Source: JAIMBK01 sp040755215
Lineage (GTDB): Bacteria; Bacillota; Desulfotomaculia; Desulfotomaculales; Nap2-2B
Assembly (NCBI GenBank): GCA_040755215.1
Contig: JBFMBG010000001.1
Span: forward strand, 1 to 64,000
Direction: 5' to 3'
DNA: 64,000 bases
The translations under genes were made by a program, and so were the position numbers. Positions within the stretch are counted from its first letter, which is position 1. Each line of letters opens with the position of its first letter. The notes under the pieces are model-generated. The model saw only the letters and a list, made by a program, of their open reading frames with translations. It made no database searches and was not told the origin of the DNA. Below are positions 34,883-44,700 of this stretch, in pieces.

Positions 34883-36970
34883 GTGGCAGAGGCACAGGCA
34901 AATAACCTCTACCTGCTGGCCCGGCTGTACGGGGTGGAAACCGCTTACCGCGATTTTGCGGGCCGCCCCCGCCGGACTGCGCCGCACTCCCTGCTGGCCG
35001 TCCTGCGTGCGTTGGGGGCGCCGGTGGAGTCCCCGGGCGACGTTCCCGGCGCGCTCCGGGAGCGCCGGCAGGAGCTGTGGCGGCGCTGCAGCGAGCCGGT
35101 GGCCGTGGTCTGGGACGGGCAACCCGGCCGGCTGGAACTGCGGCTGCCGGCGGAACTGGCGGAAGGTACGGCCGAATGCCGGCTGGAGCTGGAAGACGGG
35201 GAGACGCGGCGCTGGCCCTGCCGCCTGGCCCGCCTGCCCGGGCTGCGCACGGCGCGGGTAGAGGGGGTGCGCTACGTGGTCCGGCAAGTGGCCCTGCCGC
35301 CCAGGCTGCCGTGGGGGTACCACCGGTTTACGCTGAGCCTGCCGGGCTGCGCCCCGGAAAGCGAAACTCTGATCATCTCCGCCCCGCGGCGGGCATATAC
35401 CCTTCCCGCCGGATCGGCCGGCCGGATCTGGGGAGTTTTTCTGCCGCTCTACGCCCTCCACTCCAGGCGGAGCTGGGGTGCGGGCGATCTCACCGACCTG
35501 CGGGAGCTGCTGCTCTGGGTCCGGGAACTGGGAGGCAGCTTTGCCGGCACTCTGCCCCTCCTGGCGGCCTTCCTGGATGATCCCTATGAACCGAGCCCTT
35601 ACGTGCCGGTCAGCCGCCTGTTCTGGAACGAATTCTACCTGGACGTCGCCCGCGCTGAAGAACTGAAGGAATGCCCGGAAGCGCGGGAACTGCTTGACTC
35701 CGCTGCTTTTCAGGAAGAAATTACCGCCCTGCAGGCGGCGCCCCTGGTGGACCACCGACGTACAATGGCGGCAAAGCGCCGCATTTTGGAACTTCTGGCG
35801 CGGCGCTTTTTCGCCGGGGACGCGCAAAGGCAGGCCGCCTTGCGGCGCTGGGCGGCGGAGAAACCGGCAGCGGAAGACTACGCCCGCTTTCGGGCCGCCG
35901 GGGAGCGCCGGCGCGCCGGCTGGCCGGCCTGGCCCGACCGGCCGCGCGCCGGGGACCTCCGGGAGGGGGACTACGACCCGGAAGTTGCGCGCTACCACCT
36001 CTACGTCCAGTGGCTGGCGCACGAACAGTTCCGCGAGCTCGCGGCCCGCACCCGGCAACCCGGACAGGGGCTATACCTGGATCTGCCGCTGGGAGTTCAC
36101 CCTGCCGGGTACGACGTCTGGCGCGAGCGCGCCGCCTTCGCCCCGGAAGTCAGCTGCGGCGCGCCGCCGGACGCGTTTTTCACCCGGGGGCAGGACTGGG
36201 GATTTCCGCCCCTGCATCCGGAGCGGCTCCGGGACCAGGGCTACCGGTACTACCGCGCCTGTCTGCGCCACCACCTCCAGCATGCCGCCGTCTTGCGCCT
36301 CGACCACGTCATGGGGCTGCACCGCCTCTTCTGGGTGCCCCGGGGAATGAGCGCCCGCGAAGGAGTTTACGTGCACTACCGGGCCGAGGAGTTTTACGCC
36401 ATTTTGGCCCTGGAATCGCAGCGGCACCGGACGTTGCTCGTCGGTGAGGACCTGGGCACCGTCCCTCCCTGCGTCCGCCCGGCCATGGCCCGCCACCGGG
36501 TTTCCCGGATGTACGTGCTTCCCTTTGCATATACCGGGGACACCGACCGGGCGCTCCGCCCCGTCACGAGCGGTGTGCTGGCCTGCCTGAACACCCACGA
36601 CATGCCCCCCTTCAAGGCCTTCTGGCTGGAAAAAGAAAAGAACGCCCAAGACCGGGTGGCCCTGCCCCTTTTTCTCTATCGCCGGGGCTGGCTCGATGTG
36701 CCCACAAACAACGCCGAAGCCGTCCTCCGGGCCTGCTTAAGGCATCTTGCCGCCAGCCGCGCCCGGCTTCTTTCGGTAAACCTGGAGGACTTATGGCTGG
36801 AGACGGAGCCCCAGAACGTCCCTGGCACGCAGGATGAATACCCCAACTGGCGGCGGAAAGCACGCTACCCCCTGGAAGAGTTCAGCCGGCGGCCGGAAGT
36901 GGTGGAGGCGCTAAGGGAGGTTGACCAGCTGAGAAAAATAAACTGCAAAGAAAAAACGAAAGGAAAGTAA
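34883..36970 (+). CDS. malQ: 4-alpha-glucanotransferase (GH77 amylomaltase)
   Basis: A 695-residue GH77 enzyme that transfers alpha-1,4-glucan segments. An N-terminal extension of about 170 residues (beta-sandwich-like, LRLPAELAEGTAECRLELED) precedes the catalytic barrel beginning RIWGVFLPLYALHSRRSWGAG. The nucleophile Asp is in RLDHVMGLHRLFWVP, the acid/base Glu in VGEDLGTVPP, and the third carboxylate in NTHDMPPF. GTG 34883 has GGAGG 9 bases upstream. First gene of the glucan/trehalose cluster; it would make longer maltooligosaccharides, the substrate of TreY. Confidence 0.9.
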   Translation: MAEAQANNLYLLARLYGVETAYRDFAGRPRRTAPHSLLAVLRALGAPVESPGDVPGALRERRQELWRRCSEPVAVVWDGQPGRLELRLPAELAEGTAECRLELEDGETRRWPCRLARLPGLRTARVEGVRYVVRQVALPPRLPWGYHRFTLSLPGCAPESETLIISAPRRAYTLPAGSAGRIWGVFLPLYALHSRRSWGAGDLTDLRELLLWVRELGGSFAGTLPLLAAFLDDPYEPSPYVPVSRLFWNEFYLDVARAEELKECPEARELLDSAAFQEEITALQAAPLVDHRRTMAAKRRILELLARRFFAGDAQRQAALRRWAAEKPAAEDYARFRAAGERRRAGWPAWPDRPRAGDLREGDYDPEVARYHLYVQWLAHEQFRELAARTRQPGQGLYLDLPLGVHPAGYDVWRERAAFAPEVSCGAPPDAFFTRGQDWGFPPLHPERLRDQGYRYYRACLRHHLQHAAVLRLDHVMGLHRLFWVPRGMSAREGVYVHYRAEEFYAILALESQRHRTLLVGEDLGTVPPCVRPAMARHRVSRMYVLPFAYTGDTDRALRPVTSGVLACLNTHDMPPFKAFWLEKEKNAQDRVALPLFLYRRGWLDVPTNNAEAVLRACLRHLAASRARLLSVNLEDLWLETEPQNVPGTQDEYPNWRRKARYPLEEFSRRPEVVEALREVDQLRKINCKEKTKGK

Positions 36971-37090
36971 ATTTTCCGAAAGTAAATTTTCCGGCGCAAG
37001 CAATTTTCCTGACTATAAAATTGCAACAAGTCCATAATAAATTAAAAGGCTGAAGTAAACAAATAAGGTGGATGCAAAGGTGGAATCCTG

Positions 37091-39016
37091 TTGCGTCAGT
37101 TAAGTCTGGGCGCCACCTGCCTGGGGGACGGCCGCTGCGCTTTTTGCGTCTGGGCGCCCCGGGCCGAAAACATCGCCGCCCACCTGGTGGCGCCCCGGGA
37201 GCGGCTGGTGCCGCTGACCCGCGGGGAACGGGGCTACCACTACGGAGTGGCGGCGGAGGTGGAACCGGGCAGCCTTTATTTTTACCTTCTGGACGGCAGG
37301 AAGGAGCGGCCGGACCCCGCTTCGCGGCACCAGCCACAGGGCGTCCACGGCCCCTCGCAGGTGGTGGACCTCCGCACCTTCCCCTGGTCGGATCACTGCT
37401 GGTTCGGCCCGGCCCGGCAAAACCTTGTTTTTTACGAGCTGCACGTGGGCACCTTCACGCCGGAAGGCACTTTTGACGCCGTCATCCCCTGCCTGGAGGA
37501 ACTCCGGGAACTGGGCGTCACCGCTGTTGAACTGATGCCCGTAGCCCAGTTTCCGGGCAACCGCAACTGGGGGTACGACGGCGTTTACCCCTTTGCCGCG
37601 CAGAACTCCTACGGCGGGCCGGCGGGCTTAAGGCGGCTGGTGGACGCCTGCCACCGGCACGGGCTGGCGGTGTTTCTCGACGTGGTTTACAACCACCTGG
37701 GGCCCGAGGGAAACTACCTGAATGATTTCAGCCCCTATTTCACCGACCGCTACCGGACCCCCTGGGGGATGGCCCTGAACTTCGACGGGCCCGGCAGCGA
37801 CGAGGTGCGGCGGTTCTTTATTGAAAACGCCCTCTTCTGGATCACGGAGTTTCACGTGGACGGCCTGCGCCTGGACGCCGTGCACGCCATCACCGACAAA
37901 TCGGCGCTGCCCTTTCTGGAGGAACTGGCCGCCGCGGTGCACCGGCAGGCGGAGCGGCTGGGTCGCCGGGTTTACGTCATTGCTGAAAGCGACTTAAACG
38001 ACCCCCGGATAATCCGGCCGCGGACACTGGGCGGCTTTGGTATGGACGCCCAGTGGAACGATGACTTTCACCACGCCCTGCGCGCCCTCCTGACGGGGGA
38101 GCGGCGCGGGTACTACGGGGATTTCGGCCGGCTGACGCAACTAGCCCGGGCCTTTACGGAGGGGTACGTTTACACCGGCCAGTATTCCGCCTACCGGCAG
38201 CGGCGGCACGGCCGGCGGCCGCAGCCGGCCGGGGGCGACCAGTTTGTGGTTTTCGCCCAAAACCATGACCAGGTGGGCAACCGCGCCAAAGGCGAGCGGC
38301 TGAGCGCGCTGGTCCCTTTCGCCGGACTGAAGCTGGCCGCGGGCGCGGTGCTCCTCTCCCCCTTTCTTCCCCTTTTGTTCATGGGCGAGGAATACGGGGA
38401 AACAGCACCCTTTCAGTACTTCACCAGCCACACGGACCCCGCGCTGGCGAAGGCCGTACGCGAAGGCCGCCGGGAGGAGTTCGCCGCCTTTGCCTGGGCG
38501 GAAGGCGAGGTGCCCGACCCGCAGGACGAGGCCGTTTTCCGGCGCTCTATGCTCCAGCGCGAACTGCGCCGGCAGGGGCGCCACCGGACGCTTTTCGAAT
38601 TTTACCGGGAACTGCTCCGGCTGCGCCGGGAGTTGCCCGCCCTGGCGGATTTAAACACAGAGAACCTGGAGGCAATTCCTTACGAACACGAGCAGGTGCT
38701 CTTCGTCCGGCGCTGGTGCGGCGACTCCGCGGCGTGCCTGATCTTTTCCTTCAACGACGGCGGCGTAACCGTTGCCCTGCCCGTGCCGGCAGGGCGCTGG
38801 CGCAAACGCCTGGACGCCGCCGAAGAACGCTGGCTGGGCGGCGGCAGCACCGTCCCGGACACGGTTATTTCTTCCGGGGAGGTCACCCTCGACTTAAGCC
38901 CCTATGCGTGCATTTTATTCGAGAGAACAGAAGCCGGAAAAGCCGAAGCAACAGAAGTAGTGGAAATAGAGGCTTTTCATGGCGCCGGCCCGGGGTTCTT
39001 AAGCGAGCCGGACTAA
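37091..39016 (+). CDS. treZ: Malto-oligosyltrehalose trehalohydrolase
   Basis: A 641-residue GH13 enzyme that releases trehalose from maltooligosyl-trehalose. It has an N-terminal carbohydrate-binding beta domain (FCVWAPRAENIAAHL), then the barrel with ELHVGTFTPEGTFDAV and NWGYDGVYPFAAQNSYGGP. The nucleophile Asp is in GLRLDAVHAI, acid/base Glu in VIAESDLNDPR, and the transition-state Asp in AQNHDQVGNR. TTG 37091 with AGGTGG upstream. Downstream partner treY confirms the TreYZ pathway. Confidence 0.92.
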   Translation: MRQLSLGATCLGDGRCAFCVWAPRAENIAAHLVAPRERLVPLTRGERGYHYGVAAEVEPGSLYFYLLDGRKERPDPASRHQPQGVHGPSQVVDLRTFPWSDHCWFGPARQNLVFYELHVGTFTPEGTFDAVIPCLEELRELGVTAVELMPVAQFPGNRNWGYDGVYPFAAQNSYGGPAGLRRLVDACHRHGLAVFLDVVYNHLGPEGNYLNDFSPYFTDRYRTPWGMALNFDGPGSDEVRRFFIENALFWITEFHVDGLRLDAVHAITDKSALPFLEELAAAVHRQAERLGRRVYVIAESDLNDPRIIRPRTLGGFGMDAQWNDDFHHALRALLTGERRGYYGDFGRLTQLARAFTEGYVYTGQYSAYRQRRHGRRPQPAGGDQFVVFAQNHDQVGNRAKGERLSALVPFAGLKLAAGAVLLSPFLPLLFMGEEYGETAPFQYFTSHTDPALAKAVREGRREEFAAFAWAEGEVPDPQDEAVFRRSMLQRELRRQGRHRTLFEFYRELLRLRRELPALADLNTENLEAIPYEHEQVLFVRRWCGDSAACLIFSFNDGGVTVALPVPAGRWRKRLDAAEERWLGGGSTVPDTVISSGEVTLDLSPYACILFERTEAGKAEATEVVEIEAFHGAGPGFLSEPD

Positions 39017-39062
39017 TTTCAGCCCGATGGCAAAGGGTGCTTTTCATGGCTTAAAAACTTTG

Positions 39063-39092
39063 CGTTCTTGGCGTCTTTGCGGTTGTCTATTT
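39063..39092. repeat. Short CGCAAAG-type dispersed repeat
   Basis: CGTTCTTGGCGTCTTTGCGG at 39063 is the complement of a motif also seen at about 62641-62663 (CGCCAAGACGCAAAGGACGC) and partially at 60286-60297 (AAGACGCAAAGC). All three copies are intergenic. This motif type is widespread in many genomes; its origin is not known to me. Confidence 0.5.
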
Positions 39093-39118
39093 TCGAGAAG
39101 GCAAGGAGGAATAATTCA

Positions 39119-41551
39119 ATGGATCGCTACATCTGCATCCACGGCCACTTCTACCAGCCCCCGCGGGAAAATCCCTGGCTGGAGGATGTCGAACTTCAGG
39201 ATACGGCCTACCCATACCACGACTGGAACGAGCGAATTACCGCCGAATGCTACGAACCAAACACCGCCTCGCGCATCTTAGACGGCGACGGCTGGATTAA
39301 AAGAATCCTCAACAACTACACCAAGATCAGCTTTAACTTCGGCCCCACGCTCCTTTCCTGGATGGAAAAAAACGAACCGGAGGTTTACCGCGCCGTCATC
39401 GCCGCCGACCGGGAAAGCAGCCGGCATTTTTCAGGGCACGGCTCGGCCCTGGCCCAGGCCTACAACCACGTGATCATGCCCCTGGCCAACCGGCGCGATA
39501 AATATACCCAGGTACTCTGGGGGATTAAAGATTTCGAGCACCGTTTCGGCCGGCGGCCGGAGGGGATGTGGCTGCCGGAAACCGCCGTAGACCTGGAAAC
39601 CCTGGACATCATGGCTGAACAGGGAATCCGTTTCACCATCCTGGCCCCTTACCAGGCCCGGCGAGTGCGCAAGATCGGCTCGGGCAACTGGCACGACATC
39701 GGCCCCCGGGGCCTCGACACCACCGTGCCCTACCAGGTCCGCCTGCCCGGCACGGGCCGGACGATCAACGTTTTCTTTTACAATATGGACATTTCCCGCG
39801 CCGTCGCTTTCGAAAAACTGCTCGCCAACGGGGAGCGCTTCGCCAACCGGCTCCTCGGCGGCTTCAACGACGAGCGCCAATCCGCCCGGCTGGTGAACAT
39901 TGCCACCGACGGAGAGACCTACGGCCACCACCACCGGCACGGGGACATGGCCCTGGCCTACGCCCTGCATTACATAGAAGCAAATAAGCTGGCCAGGATT
40001 ACCAACTACGCGGAGTTCCTGGAACGGCATCCGCCCACCCTGGAAGTGGAAATCAACGAAAACACCTCCTGGAGCTGCGCCCACGGCGTCGAACGATGGC
40101 GGAACAACTGCGGCTGCAACTCCGGCATGCGCCCGGGATGGAGCCAGGCCTGGCGGGCGCCTTTGCGCAACGCCCTGAACTGGCTCCGGAACACCCTGGC
40201 CCCCCGGTACGAGGAAAAAGCGCGCCAGTACCTGAAAGACCCCTGGGCGGCGCGCGACGATTACATCGCGGTGGTCCTCGACCGCTCCCCGGAAAGCGTG
40301 CACCGTTTTTTGGAGAAACACGCCCAACACGCACTCGCTCCGGGGGAGGAGATCGCCGTCTGGAAGCTGCTGGAGATGCAGCGGCACGCCATGCTGATGT
40401 TCACCAGCTGCGGCTGGTTCTTCGACGAAATCTCGGGGATTGAGACCGTGCAGGTACTCATGTACGCCGGGCGCGTTATCCAGCTGGCCAGGGAGCTTTT
40501 CAACAACGAACTGGAAGCCCATTTCCTGGAAACGCTTGCCCAGGCGAAGAGCAACGTCGCCGAACACAAAGACGGCGCCCATATTTACGAAAAATTCGTC
40601 AAGCCGGCGATGGTGGACCTGCTCAAAGTCGGCGCCCATTACGCCATCTGCTCATTGTTCGAGACCTATGACGAACAGTCCCGGATTTACTGCTACGCCG
40701 TTCACCGGGAAGAGAGCGTGAGCCGTCTGGCCGGAATGGCCAGGATGGCGGTGGGGCGGGCGCGGGTTACCTCGGAGATCACCCGGGAAGCGGTAAATTT
40801 AAGCTACGTTGTAGTGAATTTCGGTAATCATAACGTAAGCGCGGGCGTGCAGGTGTATCAGGGCGCGGAGGCATACCAGGAGATGGCCCGGGAAGTGACC
40901 GGCGCCTTTGACCGGGCCGACTTTTCAGAGGTGATCCGCCTGCTGGATAGCTATTTCGAAGGAGCCACTTACACGCTGAAGCAGCTCTTCCGGGACAAAC
41001 AGCGGATGGTGCTGGACCAGATTCTCGACACCACCCTGGCGGAGGTAGCCGCGGACTACCGGCGGATTTACGAGCGCCACGCCCCGCTGATGCGCTTCTT
41101 GAAAGATCTGAACATTCCCCAGCCCAAAGCCCTGTATACCGCCGCCGAGTTCGTCTTGAACGCCAGCCTCCGGCAGGCCTTTGCCGAGGAAGTGCTGGAT
41201 CTCGAACGGATCGGCGCCCTCCTGGGAGAAGCCGAGATATCCAACGTTCCGCTGGATGGACCCGGCCTGGCCTATACTCTGCAACACACTCTGGAAAAGA
41301 TGGCGGAGCGGCTGCACGAGCAGCCCGGGAACCGCTCCCTGCTGGCGCACCTTGACGAGGCAATTGCCCTGGTACGCGCGCTGCCCTTCGAGGCGGATCT
41401 CTGGAAGGTGCAAAATGTTTACTACGGACTTTTGCAGGCGGTCTATCCGGAATTTTCGAAAAAGGCCGGGCAGGGGGATGAGGAGGCCCGGACGTGGGTC
41501 GACCGCTTCAACGCCTTGGGGGATAAGCTCCGGATGCGCAGGGGCAAGTAA
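39119..41551 (+). CDS. GH57-type alpha-amylase-like protein with DUF3536
   Basis: An 810-residue protein. The N-terminal GH57 barrel opens YICIHGHFYQPPRENPWLE and has GMWLPETAVDLETLD near residue 160 and TDGETYGHHHRHGDMAL near residue 265. The C-terminal half is a long helical DUF3536 region. GH57 members act on alpha-glucans by retaining catalysis, but the activity of this subgroup is undefined to me. ATG 39119 with AAGGAGGA upstream. It sits between treZ and treY, which implies a role in glycogen or maltodextrin turnover. Confidence 0.85.
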   Translation: MDRYICIHGHFYQPPRENPWLEDVELQDTAYPYHDWNERITAECYEPNTASRILDGDGWIKRILNNYTKISFNFGPTLLSWMEKNEPEVYRAVIAADRESSRHFSGHGSALAQAYNHVIMPLANRRDKYTQVLWGIKDFEHRFGRRPEGMWLPETAVDLETLDIMAEQGIRFTILAPYQARRVRKIGSGNWHDIGPRGLDTTVPYQVRLPGTGRTINVFFYNMDISRAVAFEKLLANGERFANRLLGGFNDERQSARLVNIATDGETYGHHHRHGDMALAYALHYIEANKLARITNYAEFLERHPPTLEVEINENTSWSCAHGVERWRNNCGCNSGMRPGWSQAWRAPLRNALNWLRNTLAPRYEEKARQYLKDPWAARDDYIAVVLDRSPESVHRFLEKHAQHALAPGEEIAVWKLLEMQRHAMLMFTSCGWFFDEISGIETVQVLMYAGRVIQLARELFNNELEAHFLETLAQAKSNVAEHKDGAHIYEKFVKPAMVDLLKVGAHYAICSLFETYDEQSRIYCYAVHREESVSRLAGMARMAVGRARVTSEITREAVNLSYVVVNFGNHNVSAGVQVYQGAEAYQEMAREVTGAFDRADFSEVIRLLDSYFEGATYTLKQLFRDKQRMVLDQILDTTLAEVAADYRRIYERHAPLMRFLKDLNIPQPKALYTAAEFVLNASLRQAFAEEVLDLERIGALLGEAEISNVPLDGPGLAYTLQHTLEKMAERLHEQPGNRSLLAHLDEAIALVRALPFEADLWKVQNVYYGLLQAVYPEFSKKAGQGDEEARTWVDRFNALGDKLRMRRGK

Positions 41552-41628
41552 GCTCCAATGACGTTAGGAATCGGGAGTTAGACCTACATTCCGCTTCTAG
41601 GGATACCAACAGAGGATGAAACTCCCCG

Positions 41629-41682
41629 GCCCGCCGTTCGATTTGCCAGGAGCATCGGAGCGACGGCAAACGAACGGCGGGC
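41629..41682 (+). repeat. Structured dispersed repeat, copy C (internally deleted)
   Basis: A 54-bp near-perfect hairpin made of both ends of copy B: right-end arm GCCCGCCGTTCGATTTGCC, then AGGAGC joined to ATCGGAGCGAC, then the other arm GGCAAACGAACGGCGGGC. The ATCGGAGCGA segment belongs to the core conserved between A and B, so this is a deletion derivative, not an empty target. The left flank shares the ACCAACA block with copy B. It lies 77 bp after the GH57 gene stop. The element plus flanks fill the gap before treY. Confidence 0.75.
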
Positions 41683-41771
41683 AAAGGGGAATTTTCAGGA
41701 GGGAATTAGGGGTTGGATGCTCTTCATGTGGATGACTATTTTCACCCATTATGGAGGGAATTCGTGTTCCT

Positions 41772-44700
41772 ATGAACAACTTCCCGATTACTCCCGCCGC
41801 CACCTACCGGCTCCAGTTCAACCGGGATTTCCGCTTTGCCGACGCCCGGGCCCTGGGGCCCTACCTGCACGCCCTGGGCGTTACCGACCTCTACGCGTCC
41901 CCTTTGCTGGCGGCCCGGCGGGGGAGCCCGCACGGCTACGACGTGACCGACCCGGCCAGGTTGAATCCGGAACTGGGCGGTGAAAAGGATTTTGCCGCGC
42001 TGGTGGAAGCGCTGGAACAACACGAAATGGGGCTGCTGCTGGATATCGTCCCCAACCACATGGCCGCCGGCAGCGAAAATCCGTGGTGGCGGGACGTCCT
42101 CAGGAACGGCCCGGAATCGCCCTACGCCGCTTTTTTCGACATCGACTGGCGGCCCGCCGCCGGGACCGGGCCGGCCGGCAAGGTGCTGCTCCCGGTGCTG
42201 GGCGCTCCCTACGGCGAAGCGCTGGAGAACGGGGAGTTAACCATCGCGCTGGCGGAAGATGGTTTTTGGCTCAGCTACCGCAAACTGCGCTTTCCGCTTA
42301 ACCGCGCCTCGTCCGTCCGGCTCCTGGAGCACGGCCTGAAGAGGCTGGCCAAAAACCCCGGCTTCAATCATCCGGCGGCAGCGCAACTGCTGGATTTAAT
42401 TGCGTCTCTGAAGGGGTTGCCCGAACGGGGGAAAGACGAGAACCCCGGGAAATCCGGGGGGACCGGGGAGCCTGAAGAACTCGGGACTCCCGGGGAGCCC
42501 GGGGAATCCGCGGGGACGGGGGGACTCCGGAAGGAACTCGGGACGCCCGGCGGCGCCGCCCGCCGGCAGACCGCCTGGGAAAGGCTCTGGCGCCTTTACA
42601 GCGAACAGCCCGGGATAAAAGCGTTCATCGATGAGAATCTGCGGATCATTAACGGCAAAAAAGGAGATCCGCAGAGCTTTAACTTGCTCGACCGGATTAT
42701 CCGAGAGCAGTTTTACCGGCCGGCCTTCTGGCGGGTGGCCGGGGAGGAAATCAACTACCGGCGTTTCTTTGACGTGAGCGACCTGGTTTCGCTGCGGACG
42801 GAGGAAGAGAGCGTGTTTGCCGCCGCCCACGCCCTTGTCTTCAAGCTGATCGCGGCCGGGCGGGTGACCGGCCTGCGGATCGACCACATCGACGGCCTGC
42901 GCGACCCGCAAGTTTACTTGAACCGGCTCCAGGAACACCTGGGGAAAGAGAAAACAGCCGGCGCAGAGGCGGCTGGAGCAGGGGAGACCGCCGCGGAAGC
43001 GGAATCAGGAGCGGCGGAGGCAGGGACGACGGAGGCGGCTGGAGCGGCAGGAGCAGAAACGACGGAAACGGCCGGGGCGGCGAGTGCTGCGGCGGGTGCT
43101 GCTGGCGGAACGGAAGCGGAAAAGAGGGGAGCGATGGAAGCGTTGGAGACCGCCCGGCCGCCTGGGCGGCGCCCCGCTTTTTACGTGGTGGCGGAAAAAA
43201 TCCTCGGCGACGACGAGGAGCTGCCCGCCGGGTGGCCGGTCCACGGCACCACGGGCTACGATTTTTTGAACGCTCTCAACGGCCTCTTTGTCGACAGGCG
43301 GAGCGCCGCGGCCCTGGACGAACTCTATAGCCGGATGGGCGGACCGGAAACGGAAAAGAATTTTGCCACCGTGGTTTATCTCCAAAAAAAGAAGGTGATG
43401 GCGGAATTATTCGCCAGCGAGGTAAGCAACCTGGTCCAAATGCTGGGCCGCCTGGCGCAGGCCGACCGCTACGGCCGGGATCTCACCGGAAGCGAACTCA
43501 AAGAAGCATTGACGGAAGTTACCGCCTGCCTTCCGGTTTACCGGACCTACATCCGCGACTTCGCGGTGACGGAGCGGGACCGCCGGTACATCGAAGGTGC
43601 GGTCTCCGAAACCGTCCGGAGGCGCCCCGCCGCCCGTCCGGCCTGCGTTTTCTTGCGGCGGGTTCTGCTGCTGGCGTTTCCGGATTACCTGGCCGCCGAA
43701 CAAAAACGGGAATGGTTAAATTTCGTCATGCGCTGGCAGCAATTCACCGGTCCGATCATGGCCAAGGGGTTCGAGGATACCGCTCTTTACGTCTACAACC
43801 GGCTGGTTTCCCTCAACGAAGTAGGCGGCGACCCCGGCAGAACCGCGGGAATCCCTGTCGTGGAATTTCACCGCCGCAACCGGGTCAGGCAGGCGCGCCG
43901 CCCCCATACCTTAAACGCCACGTCCACCCACGACACCAAGCGCAGCGAGGACGTCCGGGCGCGGATCAACGTGCTCTCCGAAATCCCCGCGGCGTGGACG
44001 CAAGCGGTCGAACGGTGGCACCGCTGGAACCAGCCCAAGAAGCCGGTGGTAAACGGCGCCCCCGTCCCCGACGGAAACATGGAACTGCTCATCTACCAGA
44101 CACTCATCGGCGCCTGGCCGCTGCGTGAAGAAGAAGTGTCCTCGTTCCAGGAGCGGCTCCGGGCCTACCTGGTGAAGGCAGCCCGGGAAGCCAAAATCCA
44201 CACCAGCTGGCTCGCACCCAACGCCGGCTACGAGCGCGCCCTGGAAGACTTCGTCACGGCTATCCTGGAGCCTTCCGAAGAAAACCGGTTTCTGCCGGAC
44301 TTTCTGCAATTCCAGAAAATCCCCGCCTTTTACGGCGCCCTGAATTCGCTGGCGCAAGTCCTGCTCAAAATCGCCTCCCCGGGCGTTCCCGACTTCTACC
44401 AGGGAACGGAACTATGGAATTTCTCGCTGGTGGACCCGGATAACCGGCGCCCGGTGGATTTCCAGGTACGGATGGAAGTGTTAAAAACTCTGCAAAATTG
44501 GAACAACGCGAAGACAAGAAACGGGGAGAATAAAGAGAACGAGAGAGGCGGCTGGAAACTGGCCCTGGCAGGAGAACTCCTCCAACGCTGGGAAGACGGC
44601 CGGGTTAAACTTTATCTTACGTATCAAGTCTTGCACGTTCGCCGGACTCACAGGGATTTGTTTTTGGCCGGGGAATATATCCCTTTGGTAGCCGCCGGTC

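Noticed and set aside
39431..40639. 402-codon minus-strand open frame inside the GH57 gene
   Set aside because: Shadow of high-G+C coding; no ribosome binding site or family features, and the plus strand is an intact enzyme.
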